From Baekduia soli (GTDB taxonomy: Bacteria; Actinomycetota; Thermoleophilia; Solirubrobacterales; Solirubrobacteraceae): a stretch of 64,000 nucleotides of DNA. The translations under genes and the position numbers were made by a program. The notes beneath the pieces were generated by a model. It was not told the origin of the DNA. It ran no database searches and worked only from the letters and a program-made list of their open reading frames with translations. Shown piece after piece: positions 51,130 to 58,158 of this stretch. The stretch covers positions 558,001-622,000 of the forward strand of contig NZ_CP042430.1 in NCBI RefSeq assembly GCF_007970665.1, written 5' to 3'. Within the stretch, counting starts at the first letter, position 1; the number at the start of each line of letters is the position of its first letter.

Positions 51130-51136
51130 GGGGTTA
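51108..51136. promoter_or_regulatory. Palindrome at the CGNR gene start, candidate operator
   Basis: TAACCCCATG (51108-51117) and CATGGGGTTA (51127-51136) are perfect 10-base arms with a nine-base spacer. It covers the start codon of the CGNR gene and lies about 35 bases before the predicted amidase -10 box (51171-51176), so one protein could control both directions. Confidence 0.7.
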
Positions 51137-51182
51137 CGGTTGCCCGGAGCGGGTGCCGACGTCGCCGGGGTAGGGTCCGCCC

Positions 51183-52619
51183 ATGTCCGCCGCCGCAGGG
51201 TCCGACCTGCTCCTCCGCCCCGTCGACGAGCTCGCCGCGCTCATCCACGGCGGCGACCTGCGCGCCCGTGACCTCGTGCAGGCGTCGCTGGACCGCATCG
51301 AGGAGCTCAACCCCTCGCTGAACGCCTTCGTCGACGTGTTCGCCCAGGACGCGCTCGCCGAGGCCGACGCCATCGGCCCCGAGGACTCGCGCCCGTTCGC
51401 GGGCGTCCCCATCGCCGTCAAGAACAACCGCGCCGTGCAGGGCCGGCGGCTGACCTTCGCCTCGGCGTTCGCCGGCGACTTCATCGCGCCCTACGACCAC
51501 AATGTCGTCGCACGCCTGAAGGCGGCGGGCTTCGTCATCGTCGGCACGACGACGCTGCCGGAGTGGGGCATCCTGCCCACGACGGAGACCGCGCGCTTCG
51601 GGCCGACGCGCAACCCGTGGGACCAGTCGCGCACGACGGGCGGCTCCTCCGGCGGGTCGGCCGCGGCCGTGGCGGCGGGCATGGTGCCGATCGCCCACGC
51701 CAACGACGGCGGCGGCTCGACGCGCATCCCCGCCGCCTGCTGTGGGCTCGTCGGGCTCAAGCCCCAGCGCGGGCGCATCTCGCTGGCGCCCGAGATCGGC
51801 CAGGCCTTCCTGGTCCAGGACGGGGTGCTGACGCGGACCGTGCGCGAGACCGCCGAGCTCCTCGACCTCCTCGCCGGGCCCACCCTGGGCGACATGAGCT
51901 GGGCGCCGCCGCCGGCCGAGCCGTTCGCGGTCGCCGCGAGCCGCGAGCCCGGCCGCCGGCGCATCGCGATGACCACGCTGCCCCCGGTGCCCGACGTCGA
52001 GGTCGACGCCGAGGCCGTCCAGGCCGTCCAGGACGCCGCGGCGCTGCTCGAGTCCCTCGGCCACGAGGTCGTCGAGGCCGACCCGCCGTGGGTCGACGCG
52101 ACGCTCGAGCAGGCCTTCGTGCTGTCGTTCGGCCCGGCCGTGTGCACGCAGATCCGGCTCGCCGCGATGATCACGGGGCGCGAGCCGACGGCCGCCGACA
52201 TGGAGCCGCTGAGCTGGGCGCTGTACGAGCTGTGCAAGAGCGTGGACTCGATCAGCGCGCTGCTGGCCGAGTTCCAGCTGCACGCCGCCGGCCGCGCGCT
52301 GATCTGCTGGGTCGCGGGCTACGACGCCCTGCTGACCCCCGCGCTGGCCGAGGCGCCCGTCCCCCTGGGCACGCTGGACCCGATGGACGCCGAGAACCCG
52401 CTGGGCGCCATGGCGCGGGCGGCGCGCTTCACGCCGTTCACGCCGGCGCTGAACATCAGCGGCCAGCCGGCGATCTCGCTGCCGCTCTACCAGCGCGAGG
52501 ACGGGCTGCCGCTGGCCGTGCAGCTCATCGGCCAGCCCGCGGGCGAGGGCGAGCTGCTGGCGCTCGCCGCGCAGGTCGAGGCCGCCCACCCCTGGGCCGA
52601 CCGGCGCCCGACGCTCTAG
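51183..52619 (+). CDS. Amidase (amidase signature family)
   Basis: A 478-residue amidase hydrolysing carboxamides. The Ser-cisSer-Lys triad is visible: Lys in PIAVKNN, the cis-serine and the nucleophile in TTGGSSGGSAAAVAAG, with the G-rich signature continuing to NDGGGSTRIPAACCGLVGLK. TLPEWGILPTTET and the C-terminal FTPALNISGQPAISLPLYQR match the family. Substrate unknown. TAGGGT (51171-51176) six bases before the ATG indicates a leaderless message. Its divergent partner is the CGNR-citrate synthase operon. Confidence 0.93.
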   Translation: MSAAAGSDLLLRPVDELAALIHGGDLRARDLVQASLDRIEELNPSLNAFVDVFAQDALAEADAIGPEDSRPFAGVPIAVKNNRAVQGRRLTFASAFAGDFIAPYDHNVVARLKAAGFVIVGTTTLPEWGILPTTETARFGPTRNPWDQSRTTGGSSGGSAAAVAAGMVPIAHANDGGGSTRIPAACCGLVGLKPQRGRISLAPEIGQAFLVQDGVLTRTVRETAELLDLLAGPTLGDMSWAPPPAEPFAVAASREPGRRRIAMTTLPPVPDVEVDAEAVQAVQDAAALLESLGHEVVEADPPWVDATLEQAFVLSFGPAVCTQIRLAAMITGREPTAADMEPLSWALYELCKSVDSISALLAEFQLHAAGRALICWVAGYDALLTPALAEAPVPLGTLDPMDAENPLGAMARAARFTPFTPALNISGQPAISLPLYQREDGLPLAVQLIGQPAGEGELLALAAQVEAAHPWADRRPTL

Positions 52620-52653
52620 CGCCCGCGCCCGCGCCGCGGCCCGACCGGGTCGC

Positions 52654-53111
52654 TCAGCGCGGGTCCTCGTTCTGGGCGTCGGGGCCGTCGATCGGCTCGC
52701 ACTGGGGGTCGGCCTGGCCGGGGCCCGTGCCGGGCCGGCACGTCGGATCCTGCTTGCCGGCGGCCGTGGTCGACGTCGTCGTCGGGCTCGTCGCGGTCGT
52801 CGTCGGGCTCGTCGCGGTCGTCGTCTCCGACGGGTCGGGCGCGGCGCTGCCGCCCGTGGCGGGGGTCGTCGGGGCGGTGATCGTCGCGGTGGGCGCGGCA
52901 GTGCCACCCGCCGACGAGGGCGTCGTCGCGGCCCCGGGCGTGGTCGCGCTCATGTCGGTCGCCGGACCGGCGGGCGCCGTGCCGGTCCCGGCCGGCGCCG
53001 TCGCGGTCGTGGCGGTGGCGGGGCGGCGGCATCGCCGGCGGGCGACGGATCGCTGCCGCCACAGCCCGCGAACGCGCCGCCGGCGGCCCCGATGACCAGG
53101 GCCGCGAGCAC
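52654..53111 (-). pseudogene. Thr-rich lipoprotein gene with a one-base frameshift
   Basis: From the GTG at 53111 the frame gives VLAALVIGAAGGAFAGCGGS, a hydrophobic signal segment ending in a lipobox-like FAGC, then SDPSPAGDAAAP. The frame then breaks near the four-G run at 53020-53023. The neighbouring frame continues ATATTATAPAGTGTAPAG and a Thr/Ser/Ala-rich tail (PTATITAPTTPATGG, two TTTATSP-type repeats) to the stop at 52654. Adding one base restores about 152 residues. Low-complexity Thr-rich tails are typical of actinobacterial surface lipoproteins. The break lies in a homopolymer, so a sequencing error is plausible. The signal lacks an obvious basic N-region, so the true start is uncertain. 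Confidence 0.6.
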
Positions 53112-53156
53112 GGCGGCGCCGCGCGTGTGGAGCGAGGAGGGATGGACGTCACCCCA

Positions 53157-54044
53157 TCACGAGTAGCAGCTGTCGCCCAGCACCGCGGTCATCGGCCGCG
53201 GGTCGACGCCGAGCGCTCGGGCGTCGGCGACGCCGCATGCGCTGATCATGGAGACCTCCATGAGCTCGGCCTGGTCCCACGTCGCCGGGGCCCGCGACCC
53301 CAGGATCGCCTCCGTCGCCCGCAGGACCCGCGAGACGACCGCCGTCGGGACGTGGACGAGCGGGCGCGGGCGGCCCGCGGCCTGCAGGAGGCGCCGGACC
53401 AGCTCGGTGTGGGTCACGACCTCGGGACCCGCGAGCTCGTAGCGCTCGCGCCCGTCGCCGCCCCCGGCGATCAGCGCGGTGACGCACGCGGCGACGTCGG
53501 CGGCCCAGATGGGCTCGAACCGGGCCCGCCCGCGCCCGCTCACCGGCACGACCGGGGCGAGCGCCATGTGGCCCAGCAACGTCATGAACACGTCGCCCGG
53601 GGCGTAGACGAGGGACGGCGCGAGGACGAGGCGCTGCAGGTCGGAGGCCAGGACGGCCTGCTCGGCCAGGGCCTTGGCGCGCAGGAAGCGCGTGCGGTCG
53701 TGGGCGCTGGCCGAGAGCGCGGAGAAGTGGATGAAGCGCTGGACCCCTGCGCGCTCGGCGGCCTGCACCAGCCGCCACGTCGCGATGCCGTTGAGCTCCT
53801 CGATGGACCCGCGCGGCTGGTCGCGGATGGCGGCGGCGAGGTGCACGACGGTCGTGACCCCACGCAGCGCGTTGCGGAACGACGGCGGGTCGGCGAGGTC
53901 CCCGAGCGCGATCTGCACGCGCACGCGGTCCGCGCCCAGACGGCGCGGGTCGCGCACCAGGCAGCGCACCGGCGTGCCGTCCGCGAGCAGGCGCGCCAGC
54001 AGCGTGGAGCCGACCAGGCCGGTGGCACCCGTGAGCAGGAGCAT
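53157..54044 (-). CDS. NAD(P)H-binding protein, atypical SDR (NDUFA9-like)
   Basis: A 295-residue Rossmann protein. LLLTGATGLVGSTLLARLLA is the nucleotide-binding loop (TGATGxxG), LVRDP follows strand 2, and VVHLAAAIRDQPRGSIEELN, FIHFSALSAS and RAKALAEQAV fit the atypical SDR family related to complex I subunit NDUFA9 and YfcH-type epimerases. A classical YxxxK is missing, and FLRAKALAE takes its place. TACCCT (54052-54057) seven bases before the ATG suggests a leaderless message. The function is not predictable beyond nucleotide-sugar, quinone-type or isoprenoid reductase candidates. Confidence 0.82.
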   Translation of the reverse strand: MLLLTGATGLVGSTLLARLLADGTPVRCLVRDPRRLGADRVRVQIALGDLADPPSFRNALRGVTTVVHLAAAIRDQPRGSIEELNGIATWRLVQAAERAGVQRFIHFSALSASAHDRTRFLRAKALAEQAVLASDLQRLVLAPSLVYAPGDVFMTLLGHMALAPVVPVSGRGRARFEPIWAADVAACVTALIAGGGDGRERYELAGPEVVTHTELVRRLLQAAGRPRPLVHVPTAVVSRVLRATEAILGSRAPATWDQAELMEVSMISACGVADARALGVDPRPMTAVLGDSCYS

Positions 54045-54074
54045 CGCCGCAAGGGTAGGCGGCGCGCCGGGCGC

Positions 54075-54233
54075 TCAGCGCAGGACGACGAGCGCGACGC
54101 AGCCCGCGACCGCGGCCAGGTCCGCGAGCAGCCACGCCCGGGTGGCGAGGCGGCGCGGCGCGGCGCGGGGTGACGGCGGCGGCGGGCACGTCGGGGCGAC
54201 GGGCTCGGTGAAGGTTCGTGACGTTGCGTGCAT
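54075..54233 (-). CDS. Possible small single-span membrane protein
   Basis: A 52-residue frame starting at ATG 54233: a Pro-rich N-terminal half (PVAPTCPPPPSPRAAPRR) and one hydrophobic helix (AWLLADLAAVAGCVALVVL) with a positively charged flank and C-terminal Arg. The layout fits a tail-anchored small protein, but short Ala/Val-rich frames are common in GC-rich DNA. A stable hairpin lies eight bases upstream of the start. Confidence 0.35.
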   Translation of the reverse strand: MHATSRTFTEPVAPTCPPPPSPRAAPRRLATRAWLLADLAAVAGCVALVVLR

Positions 54234-54431
54234 CGGTGAGGGCGGCCGACTCCCTCGGCCGCCGCGCATTGTGCGGCGGCGCCGCGGCGGATGCCGGGGA
54301 CGGTGCGAAGTCCTCGCTCTCGGGGTCAAAGCTCGGCGGAACCTGTGCAGCGCCCCCGCCCCGACCGGTCGGGGCCGGCTTTGGCAGAATGCCGCGTCCA
54401 CCCCGTCGAACCCGCACGAGGACCGCGAGAC
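54234..54431 (+). promoter_or_regulatory. Leader and promoter region of the ferredoxin gene
   Basis: This 198-base region before fdxA contains two mutually exclusive hairpins at 54241-54280 and an 18-base palindrome at 54358-54375 (GCCCCGACC mirrored by GGTCGGGGC). TTGGCA with CAGAAT (54385-54390) and a GAGG about 14 bases before the ATG are possible expression signals. No further gene is seen here. Confidence 0.45.
54241..54280 (+). other. Alternative hairpins upstream of fdxA
   Basis: GGCGGCCGA (54241-54249) pairs perfectly with TCGGCCGCC (54255-54263). GCCGCCGC (54258-54265), which overlaps that second arm, pairs perfectly with GCGGCGGC (54273-54280). Only one can form at a time, the geometry of an attenuator, though GC-rich sequence makes chance pairing likely. 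Confidence 0.35.
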
Positions 54432-54695
54432 ATGGCCTACGTCATCACCGAGCCCTGCATCGGCACCAAGGACAACTCCTGCGTGGAGGTCTGCCCGGTC
54501 GACTGCATCCATCCGACGCCCGACGAGCCCGACTACGACTCGGTCGAGATGCTCTACATCGACCCCGAGGAGTGCATCGACTGCGACGCGTGCGTCGAGG
54601 CCTGCCCGGTCGACGCCTGCTTCGCCGAGGACCAGGTCCCCGACGAGTGGGGCAAGTTCGTCCAGATCAACGCGGACTACTTCAAGAAGGCCTGA
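54432..54695 (+). CDS. fdxA: 7Fe ferredoxin
   Basis: An 87-residue 3Fe-4S/4Fe-4S ferredoxin. The first cluster motif is CIGTKDNSCVEVCPVDC (C-x7-C-x3-C-P-x2-C), the seven-iron arrangement, and the second is CIDCDACVEACPVDAC (C-x2-C-x2-C-x3-CP). YVITEPC at the start and the acidic PDEWGKFVQINADYF tail are typical of actinobacterial FdxA. It could serve as electron donor to P450s or other oxidoreductases, although no P450 is adjacent. The ATG has GAGG upstream, spaced rather far. Confidence 0.95.
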   Translation: MAYVITEPCIGTKDNSCVEVCPVDCIHPTPDEPDYDSVEMLYIDPEECIDCDACVEACPVDACFAEDQVPDEWGKFVQINADYFKKA

Positions 54696-54942
54696 CGCCG
54701 CGCACGGGGCGCCCGTGGGTCCCGGGCGCGGGCGCTCGGGGCCAGGCGACATCGAGCTCGTCGCCGCGCCGGCGCACGGTGACGGTCGGCGTCCCCTCCG
54801 CACCAATGCGCCGCACGGGGGACCGCCACCCCGTGCCGGGCTGCCGCCAGGTCGCAGATCGCCGAGTCCGCGGCGCGTTGGGTCCCCAGATGGGGACACA
54901 AGGCGCCACGCGGTCCCGATCGCCCCGGGCGGGGCCGCGGTG
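54696..54942. other. Intergenic region between convergent fdxA and mrp
   Basis: This 247-base stretch contains GC-rich inverted repeats just after the fdxA stop (for example the CGCCCGTGGGTCCCGGGCG area at about 54706-54730) that may terminate transcription. A 75-codon frame on the minus strand has no recognisable features, and I do not call it. Confidence 0.4.
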
Positions 54943-56109
54943 TCAGCCGGCCATCGGCAGCGACATCCCCGAGGGCTTCGGGGGGATGACGTCCAACGTG
55001 GGCGCCGCGGCGGCGGCGAGGACCGGCAGGGCGATCGGCATGAGCGCGATGAGGCCGCGGGCGGCCTGGCGGATCGCCTGCGCCGCCGGGTCGTCGGGGT
55101 TCGTGCCGACCAGCGGCGCGCCCGCGTCGGCCTGCTCGCGCAGCGGCATCGTCAGCGGCACCTTGCCGAGCATGGGGACGTCGAGCTCGTCGGCCAGCTC
55201 CTGGCCGCCGCCCTCGCCGAAGATCGCGAAGCGCTCGCCCGACGGCGTGGTGAACGCGGACATGTTCTCGACGACGCCCGCGATGTCCAGCGACACCTTG
55301 TGGGCCATCTCGGCAGCGCGCCGGGCGACCTTCTGCGCCGTGGGCTGCGGCGTGGTGACGAGCAGGAACTTCGCGTCGGGCAGCAGCTGGGCCAGCGTCA
55401 TCGAGACGTCGCCCGTGCCCGGGGGCAGGTCGACGAGCAGGAAGTCCAGCTCTCCCCAGTCGACGTCCTCCAGGAACTGGGTCAGCGCCTTGTGCAGCAT
55501 GGGCCCGCGCCAGACCACCGCGCTGTCCTCGGCGACGAAGAACCCGATGGACATGATCTTCACGCCGTGGGACTCCAGCGGCAGGATCTTGCGCTCCGGC
55601 GAGACCGGCGGGCGGTCGCTGCCCAGCCCGAACATGCGCGGGATGGAGTAGCCCCAGACGTCGGCGTCCAGGATGCCGACCTTCTTGCCGTCGGCCGCCA
55701 GCGCGGCGGCGAGGTTGGCCGTCAGCGTCGACTTGCCCACGCCGCCCTTGCCCGAGCCGATGCAGATGACGTTCTGCACCTGCGCGAGGGCGCCGCTGGG
55801 CAGGTTGCCGCCGCGGCCGAGCTTGCGCTGCAGGTCGCCCTTCTCGGCGTCGCTGAGCACGTCGAAGGCCACGCTGACCTTCGCGACGCCGAGGTCCTGC
55901 ACGGCCTTGGTGACGCCGTTCTGGAAGTGGCTGCGGATCGGGCAGCCCGGCGTGGTGAGCGACACGGTGACGGCGACGGCGCCGTCGGCGGCGATGTCGA
56001 TCGAGCGGACCATGCCGAGCTCGACGATGTTCTCGTGAAGCTCGGGATCGATGACGGCCGTGAGGGCTTGCTGGATCTCGTCGCGGGAGGGAAGCGGCAT
56101 GTGCACCAT
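54943..56109 (-). CDS. mrp: Mrp/NBP35-family Fe-S cluster carrier ATPase
   Basis: A 388-residue ApbC/Mrp protein. Residues 5-95 are a MIP18/DUF59 domain (IQQALTAVIDPELHENIVEL, VSLTTPGCPIRSHF). The P-loop NTPase follows with the deviant Walker A GSGKGGVGKST, Asp in GILDADVWGYSIPRMFG, and LLVDLPPGTGDVSMTLAQ. The family delivers 4Fe-4S clusters to apo-proteins. The paired CxxC before the C-terminus, found in many members, is not evident: the region reads VENMSAFTTPSGERFAIFG. In-frame ATGs lie at 56109 and 56100, without clear Shine-Dalgarno. It lies beside a ferredoxin gene, convergent to it. Confidence 0.92.
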   Translation of the reverse strand: MVHMPLPSRDEIQQALTAVIDPELHENIVELGMVRSIDIAADGAVAVTVSLTTPGCPIRSHFQNGVTKAVQDLGVAKVSVAFDVLSDAEKGDLQRKLGRGGNLPSGALAQVQNVICIGSGKGGVGKSTLTANLAAALAADGKKVGILDADVWGYSIPRMFGLGSDRPPVSPERKILPLESHGVKIMSIGFFVAEDSAVVWRGPMLHKALTQFLEDVDWGELDFLLVDLPPGTGDVSMTLAQLLPDAKFLLVTTPQPTAQKVARRAAEMAHKVSLDIAGVVENMSAFTTPSGERFAIFGEGGGQELADELDVPMLGKVPLTMPLREQADAGAPLVGTNPDDPAAQAIRQAARGLIALMPIALPVLAAAAAPTLDVIPPKPSGMSLPMAG

Positions 56110-56165
56110 TGTCGCAAAGCTCGGGCACCACCAGACGCCGCCGGTGCGCCTAGCATGCCGCCCGC

Positions 56166-56858
56166 ATGGCGGCCAGTGCCGGGCCGGAGCCCACCATCGA
56201 CCCCTTCGCCCGCCGCGCGGTCGTCCGGCAGGGCCTGTCGGTCGGCCTGGCGACCAGCCTGTACGGCGTCAGCCTCGGCGCGCTCGGCGTCGCGGCGGGG
56301 CTGTCGGTCGGGCAGACGTGCCTGACCTCGCTGCTGCTGTTCAGCGGCGGCTCCCAGTTCGCGCTGGTCGGCGTGCTGGGCGGCGGGGGCAGCGCCGCCG
56401 CCGCGGTCGGCGCGGCCTCGCTGCTGGGGATCCGCAACATGATCTACGGGCTGACGATGGCCACGATCCTGCACCCGCGCGGCGCGCGGCGGCTCGCGGC
56501 GGCGCAGCTGACGATCGACGAGTCGACGGCGGTCGCGGTCGCCCAGCCCCCGGGCCCGGCGCGGCGGCTGGGGTTCTGGGTCACGGGGGCGACGATCTAC
56601 GCGGGGTGGAACGTCGCGACGCTGGTCGGCGCGCTGGCCGGCGACGCGCTGGGGGACCCGCGGCGCTATGGGCTGGACGCCGCGGCCTCCGGGGCGTTCC
56701 TGGGTCTGCTGTGGCCGCGGCTGCGGGCGCGCGAGCCCATCGCGGTGGCGGTCGCGGCGGCGCTCGTGGCCGGTGCGCTGGTGCCCGTGCTGCCCGTGGG
56801 ACTGCCCGTCGTGGCGGCGGCGCTGGTGGCGGTGGCGGCCGGGCTGCGGCGGCGATGA
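56166..56858 (+). CDS. azlC: Branched-chain amino acid exporter, large subunit AzlC
   Basis: A 230-residue membrane protein with about six hydrophobic segments. GLSVGLATSLYGVSLGALGV, LLLFSGGSQFALVGVLGGGG and GIRNMIYGLTMATIL (the conserved R-N-M-x-Y-G-L motif) identify AzlC/YgaZ, which with AzlD exports branched-chain amino acids. TAGCAT (56151-56156) lies nine bases before the ATG. Its TGA overlaps the ATG of azlD (ATGA). Confidence 0.93.
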   Translation: MAASAGPEPTIDPFARRAVVRQGLSVGLATSLYGVSLGALGVAAGLSVGQTCLTSLLLFSGGSQFALVGVLGGGGSAAAAVGAASLLGIRNMIYGLTMATILHPRGARRLAAAQLTIDESTAVAVAQPPGPARRLGFWVTGATIYAGWNVATLVGALAGDALGDPRRYGLDAAASGAFLGLLWPRLRAREPIAVAVAAALVAGALVPVLPVGLPVVAAALVAVAAGLRRR

Positions 56859-57160
56859 CGGCGCTGGGCGCCATCATCGCTGCATCGGCGGCCTGCTACG
56901 GGCTCAAGCTCGCGGGCTACCTCGTGCCGGCCGCATGGCTGTCGCGCGCCTCCGTGGCGCACGTTCTGACGCTGCTGCCGGCCTGCCTGCTCGCCGCGCT
57001 CGTCGTGGTGCAGACGTTCACCTCGGGCGCGGCGCTGGCCCTCGACGCCCGCGCCGCCGGCCTGGCGGCCGCCGCCGCAGCCCTGCTGCTGCGGGCCCCG
57101 TTCCTGGTCGTGGTGATCGTCGCGGCGGCGACGGCGGCGCTGCTGCGCGCCGTGGCGTGA
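56855..57160 (+). CDS. azlD: Branched-chain amino acid exporter, small subunit AzlD
   Basis: A 101-residue membrane protein with three to four hydrophobic segments (AIIAASAACYGLKLAGYLVP, VLTLLPACLLAALVVVQTFT, then AAALLLRAPFLVVVIVAAAT). The R-x-x-P and K-L-A-G-Y-L-V-P type residues fit AzlD/YgaH. It overlaps azlC by ATGA, forming a two-subunit exporter, and is followed by a strong hairpin terminator. Confidence 0.9.
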   Translation: MTALGAIIAASAACYGLKLAGYLVPAAWLSRASVAHVLTLLPACLLAALVVVQTFTSGAALALDARAAGLAAAAAALLLRAPFLVVVIVAAATAALLRAVA

Positions 57161-57188
57161 GCGGGCGCGGCTCGGAGGTCCGCAACGG

Positions 57189-57218
57189 CGACGAGCCGCC
57201 CGGGTGGGCGGCTCGTCG
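57189..57218. terminator. Bidirectional terminator between azlD and the coiled-coil protein gene
   Basis: CGACGAGCCGCCC (57189-57201) and GGGCGGCTCGTCG (57206-57218) make a perfect 13-bp stem with a four-base GGGT loop. It lies between convergent genes and lacks a U-tract. Confidence 0.85.
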
Positions 57219-57253
57219 GGGGGAGGAGGTCCGCGCCGGGGCGCGGGATGCGG

Positions 57254-57838
57254 CTAGACGACGGAGGCGATGCGCTCCTGGACCGTCGTGGCGGCCTTCT
57301 GGCCCGCCGTGCGGCCCGTCTGGACGAGGTTCTCGACGCGCGAGGTGACGAAGTCGGCCTGGGCGGTGACGTCCTTGCCCGTCGTCGAGACCTGCTTGCC
57401 GAGCGACTTGGCGTCGCGCTGCAGGCGCGTGCGGCGCTGCTTGAGGTCGCGCTCGAAGCGGGTGCGGGCGGTGCTGCCACGGCGCTCGAAGCGCTTGAGC
57501 TCGGCCTCGAGGCGGCGGCGGCGGACCTGCAGCTCCTTCTCGGCCGCGGCGCGCGAGCCCAGCGAGGTGCGGAGGCCGTCGACGGCGCCGACGACGGCGT
57601 CCCGGGCGACGAGGGTGGCGCCCAGCGGCACGAGCACAGCGCGCTCTGCGTACTCCTGCACGCGGTCGACCGGGGTCTTGGCGAGCTCACGACGGGTCTC
57701 GGCGGCCATCTTGGCGGCCGTGGTGCGCTTGCGGGCCTCGGCGGCCTGGTTGGCAGAACGCGTGGCCGCGGCCTTCTTGGCGGCGGTCGAGCGCTTCGTC
57801 GCGGCGGTCTTGCGCTGCGTGGTGGCGGTGGTGGCCAT
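57254..57838 (-). CDS. Basic coiled-coil (phasin/histone H1-like) protein behind SOS boxes
   Basis: A 194-residue protein. Residues 1-50 are Ala/Lys/Arg/Thr-rich (TTQRKTAATKRSTAAKKAAA), like histone H1 or HupB tails. A helical region follows (VDRVQEYAERAVLVPLGATL near 57-76), then a long charged coiled coil (ELQVRRRRLEAELKRFERRG through TRLQRDAKSLGKQVS), and a C-terminal amphipathic helix TSRVENLVQTGRTAGQKAAT. It may bind DNA or polymers; the phasin resemblance is by layout only. AGGAG lies before the ATG. On the minus strand, TACAGT (57889-57894) is a likely -10, and two LexA-type boxes lie upstream, suggesting induction by DNA damage. Confidence 0.75.
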   Translation of the reverse strand: MATTATTQRKTAATKRSTAAKKAAATRSANQAAEARKRTTAAKMAAETRRELAKTPVDRVQEYAERAVLVPLGATLVARDAVVGAVDGLRTSLGSRAAAEKELQVRRRRLEAELKRFERRGSTARTRFERDLKQRRTRLQRDAKSLGKQVSTTGKDVTAQADFVTSRVENLVQTGRTAGQKAATTVQERIASVV

Positions 57839-57888
57839 GGTGTGCTCCTGGGGCTAAGGAAGTTAGAACTAAGTGCCGTTCGCCTGAG

Positions 57889-57894
57889 ACTGTA
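57889..57894 (-). promoter_or_regulatory. Probable -10 box of the coiled-coil protein gene
   Basis: Read on the minus strand this is TACAGT, about 51 bases before the ATG. The imperfect SOS box (57899-57912) lies immediately upstream in the spacer region, where LexA would block RNA polymerase. Confidence 0.55.
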
Positions 57895-57898
57895 GCAG

Positions 57899-57912
57899 CG
57901 AACACCTGTTTG
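57899..57912. promoter_or_regulatory. Imperfect SOS box (LexA site)
   Basis: CGAACACCTGTTTG matches the actinobacterial LexA consensus CGAAC-N4-GTTCG at nine of ten fixed positions (GTTTG instead of GTTCG) and adjoins the predicted -10 of the downstream gene. Confidence 0.65.
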
Positions 57913-57940
57913 TACGCATGGCGGTCGTGAAGGTTACGGG

Positions 57941-57956
57941 CCGAACCGATGTTCGG
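57941..57956. promoter_or_regulatory. Perfect SOS box (LexA site)
   Basis: CCGAACCGATGTTCGG is a perfect CGAAC-N4-GTTCG with an extra matching pair on each side. It is centred 42-43 bases from the imperfect box, about four helical turns. A reversed arrangement GTTCG-N4-CGAAC lies at 57962-57975. Confidence 0.75.
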
Positions 57957-58158
57957 GTGGAGTTCGGGGGCGAACGGGCGTTTCTCGGTGCGGCGCGCGG
58001 GGGCCCAACCACTCTGGGTCGAACCGAGCGTGCATATGACACCCCACGCGACCCACGGAGTCGACGCAGGGCGCCTGGTCCGCCACCGAGTCGGATGAGA
58101 CGACCCACGTCACCCGCCGACGACCATTCCTGCCCGCCCCGCCGCCGACGCCCCCGGC
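57957..58158. other. Remaining intergenic sequence upstream of the SOS boxes
   Basis: Together with 57839-57956 this forms a 320-base gap. Apart from the GTTCG-GGGG-CGAAC inverted pair at 57962-57975 I see no gene, RNA structure or repeat; the stretch up to 58158 is less GC-biased than its flanks. Confidence 0.4.

Noticed and set aside
52616-53152. A 178-codon frame covering the lipoprotein region
   Set aside because: Its translation is Asp/Arg/His/Pro low-complexity. The alternative frames hold a lipobox and a Thr-rich tail and make a better, frameshifted gene.
54682-54909. A 75-codon frame between fdxA and mrp
   Set aside because: No Shine-Dalgarno sequence or TANNNT at a suitable distance, overlap with the fdxA end and no recognisable domain; composition like non-coding DNA.
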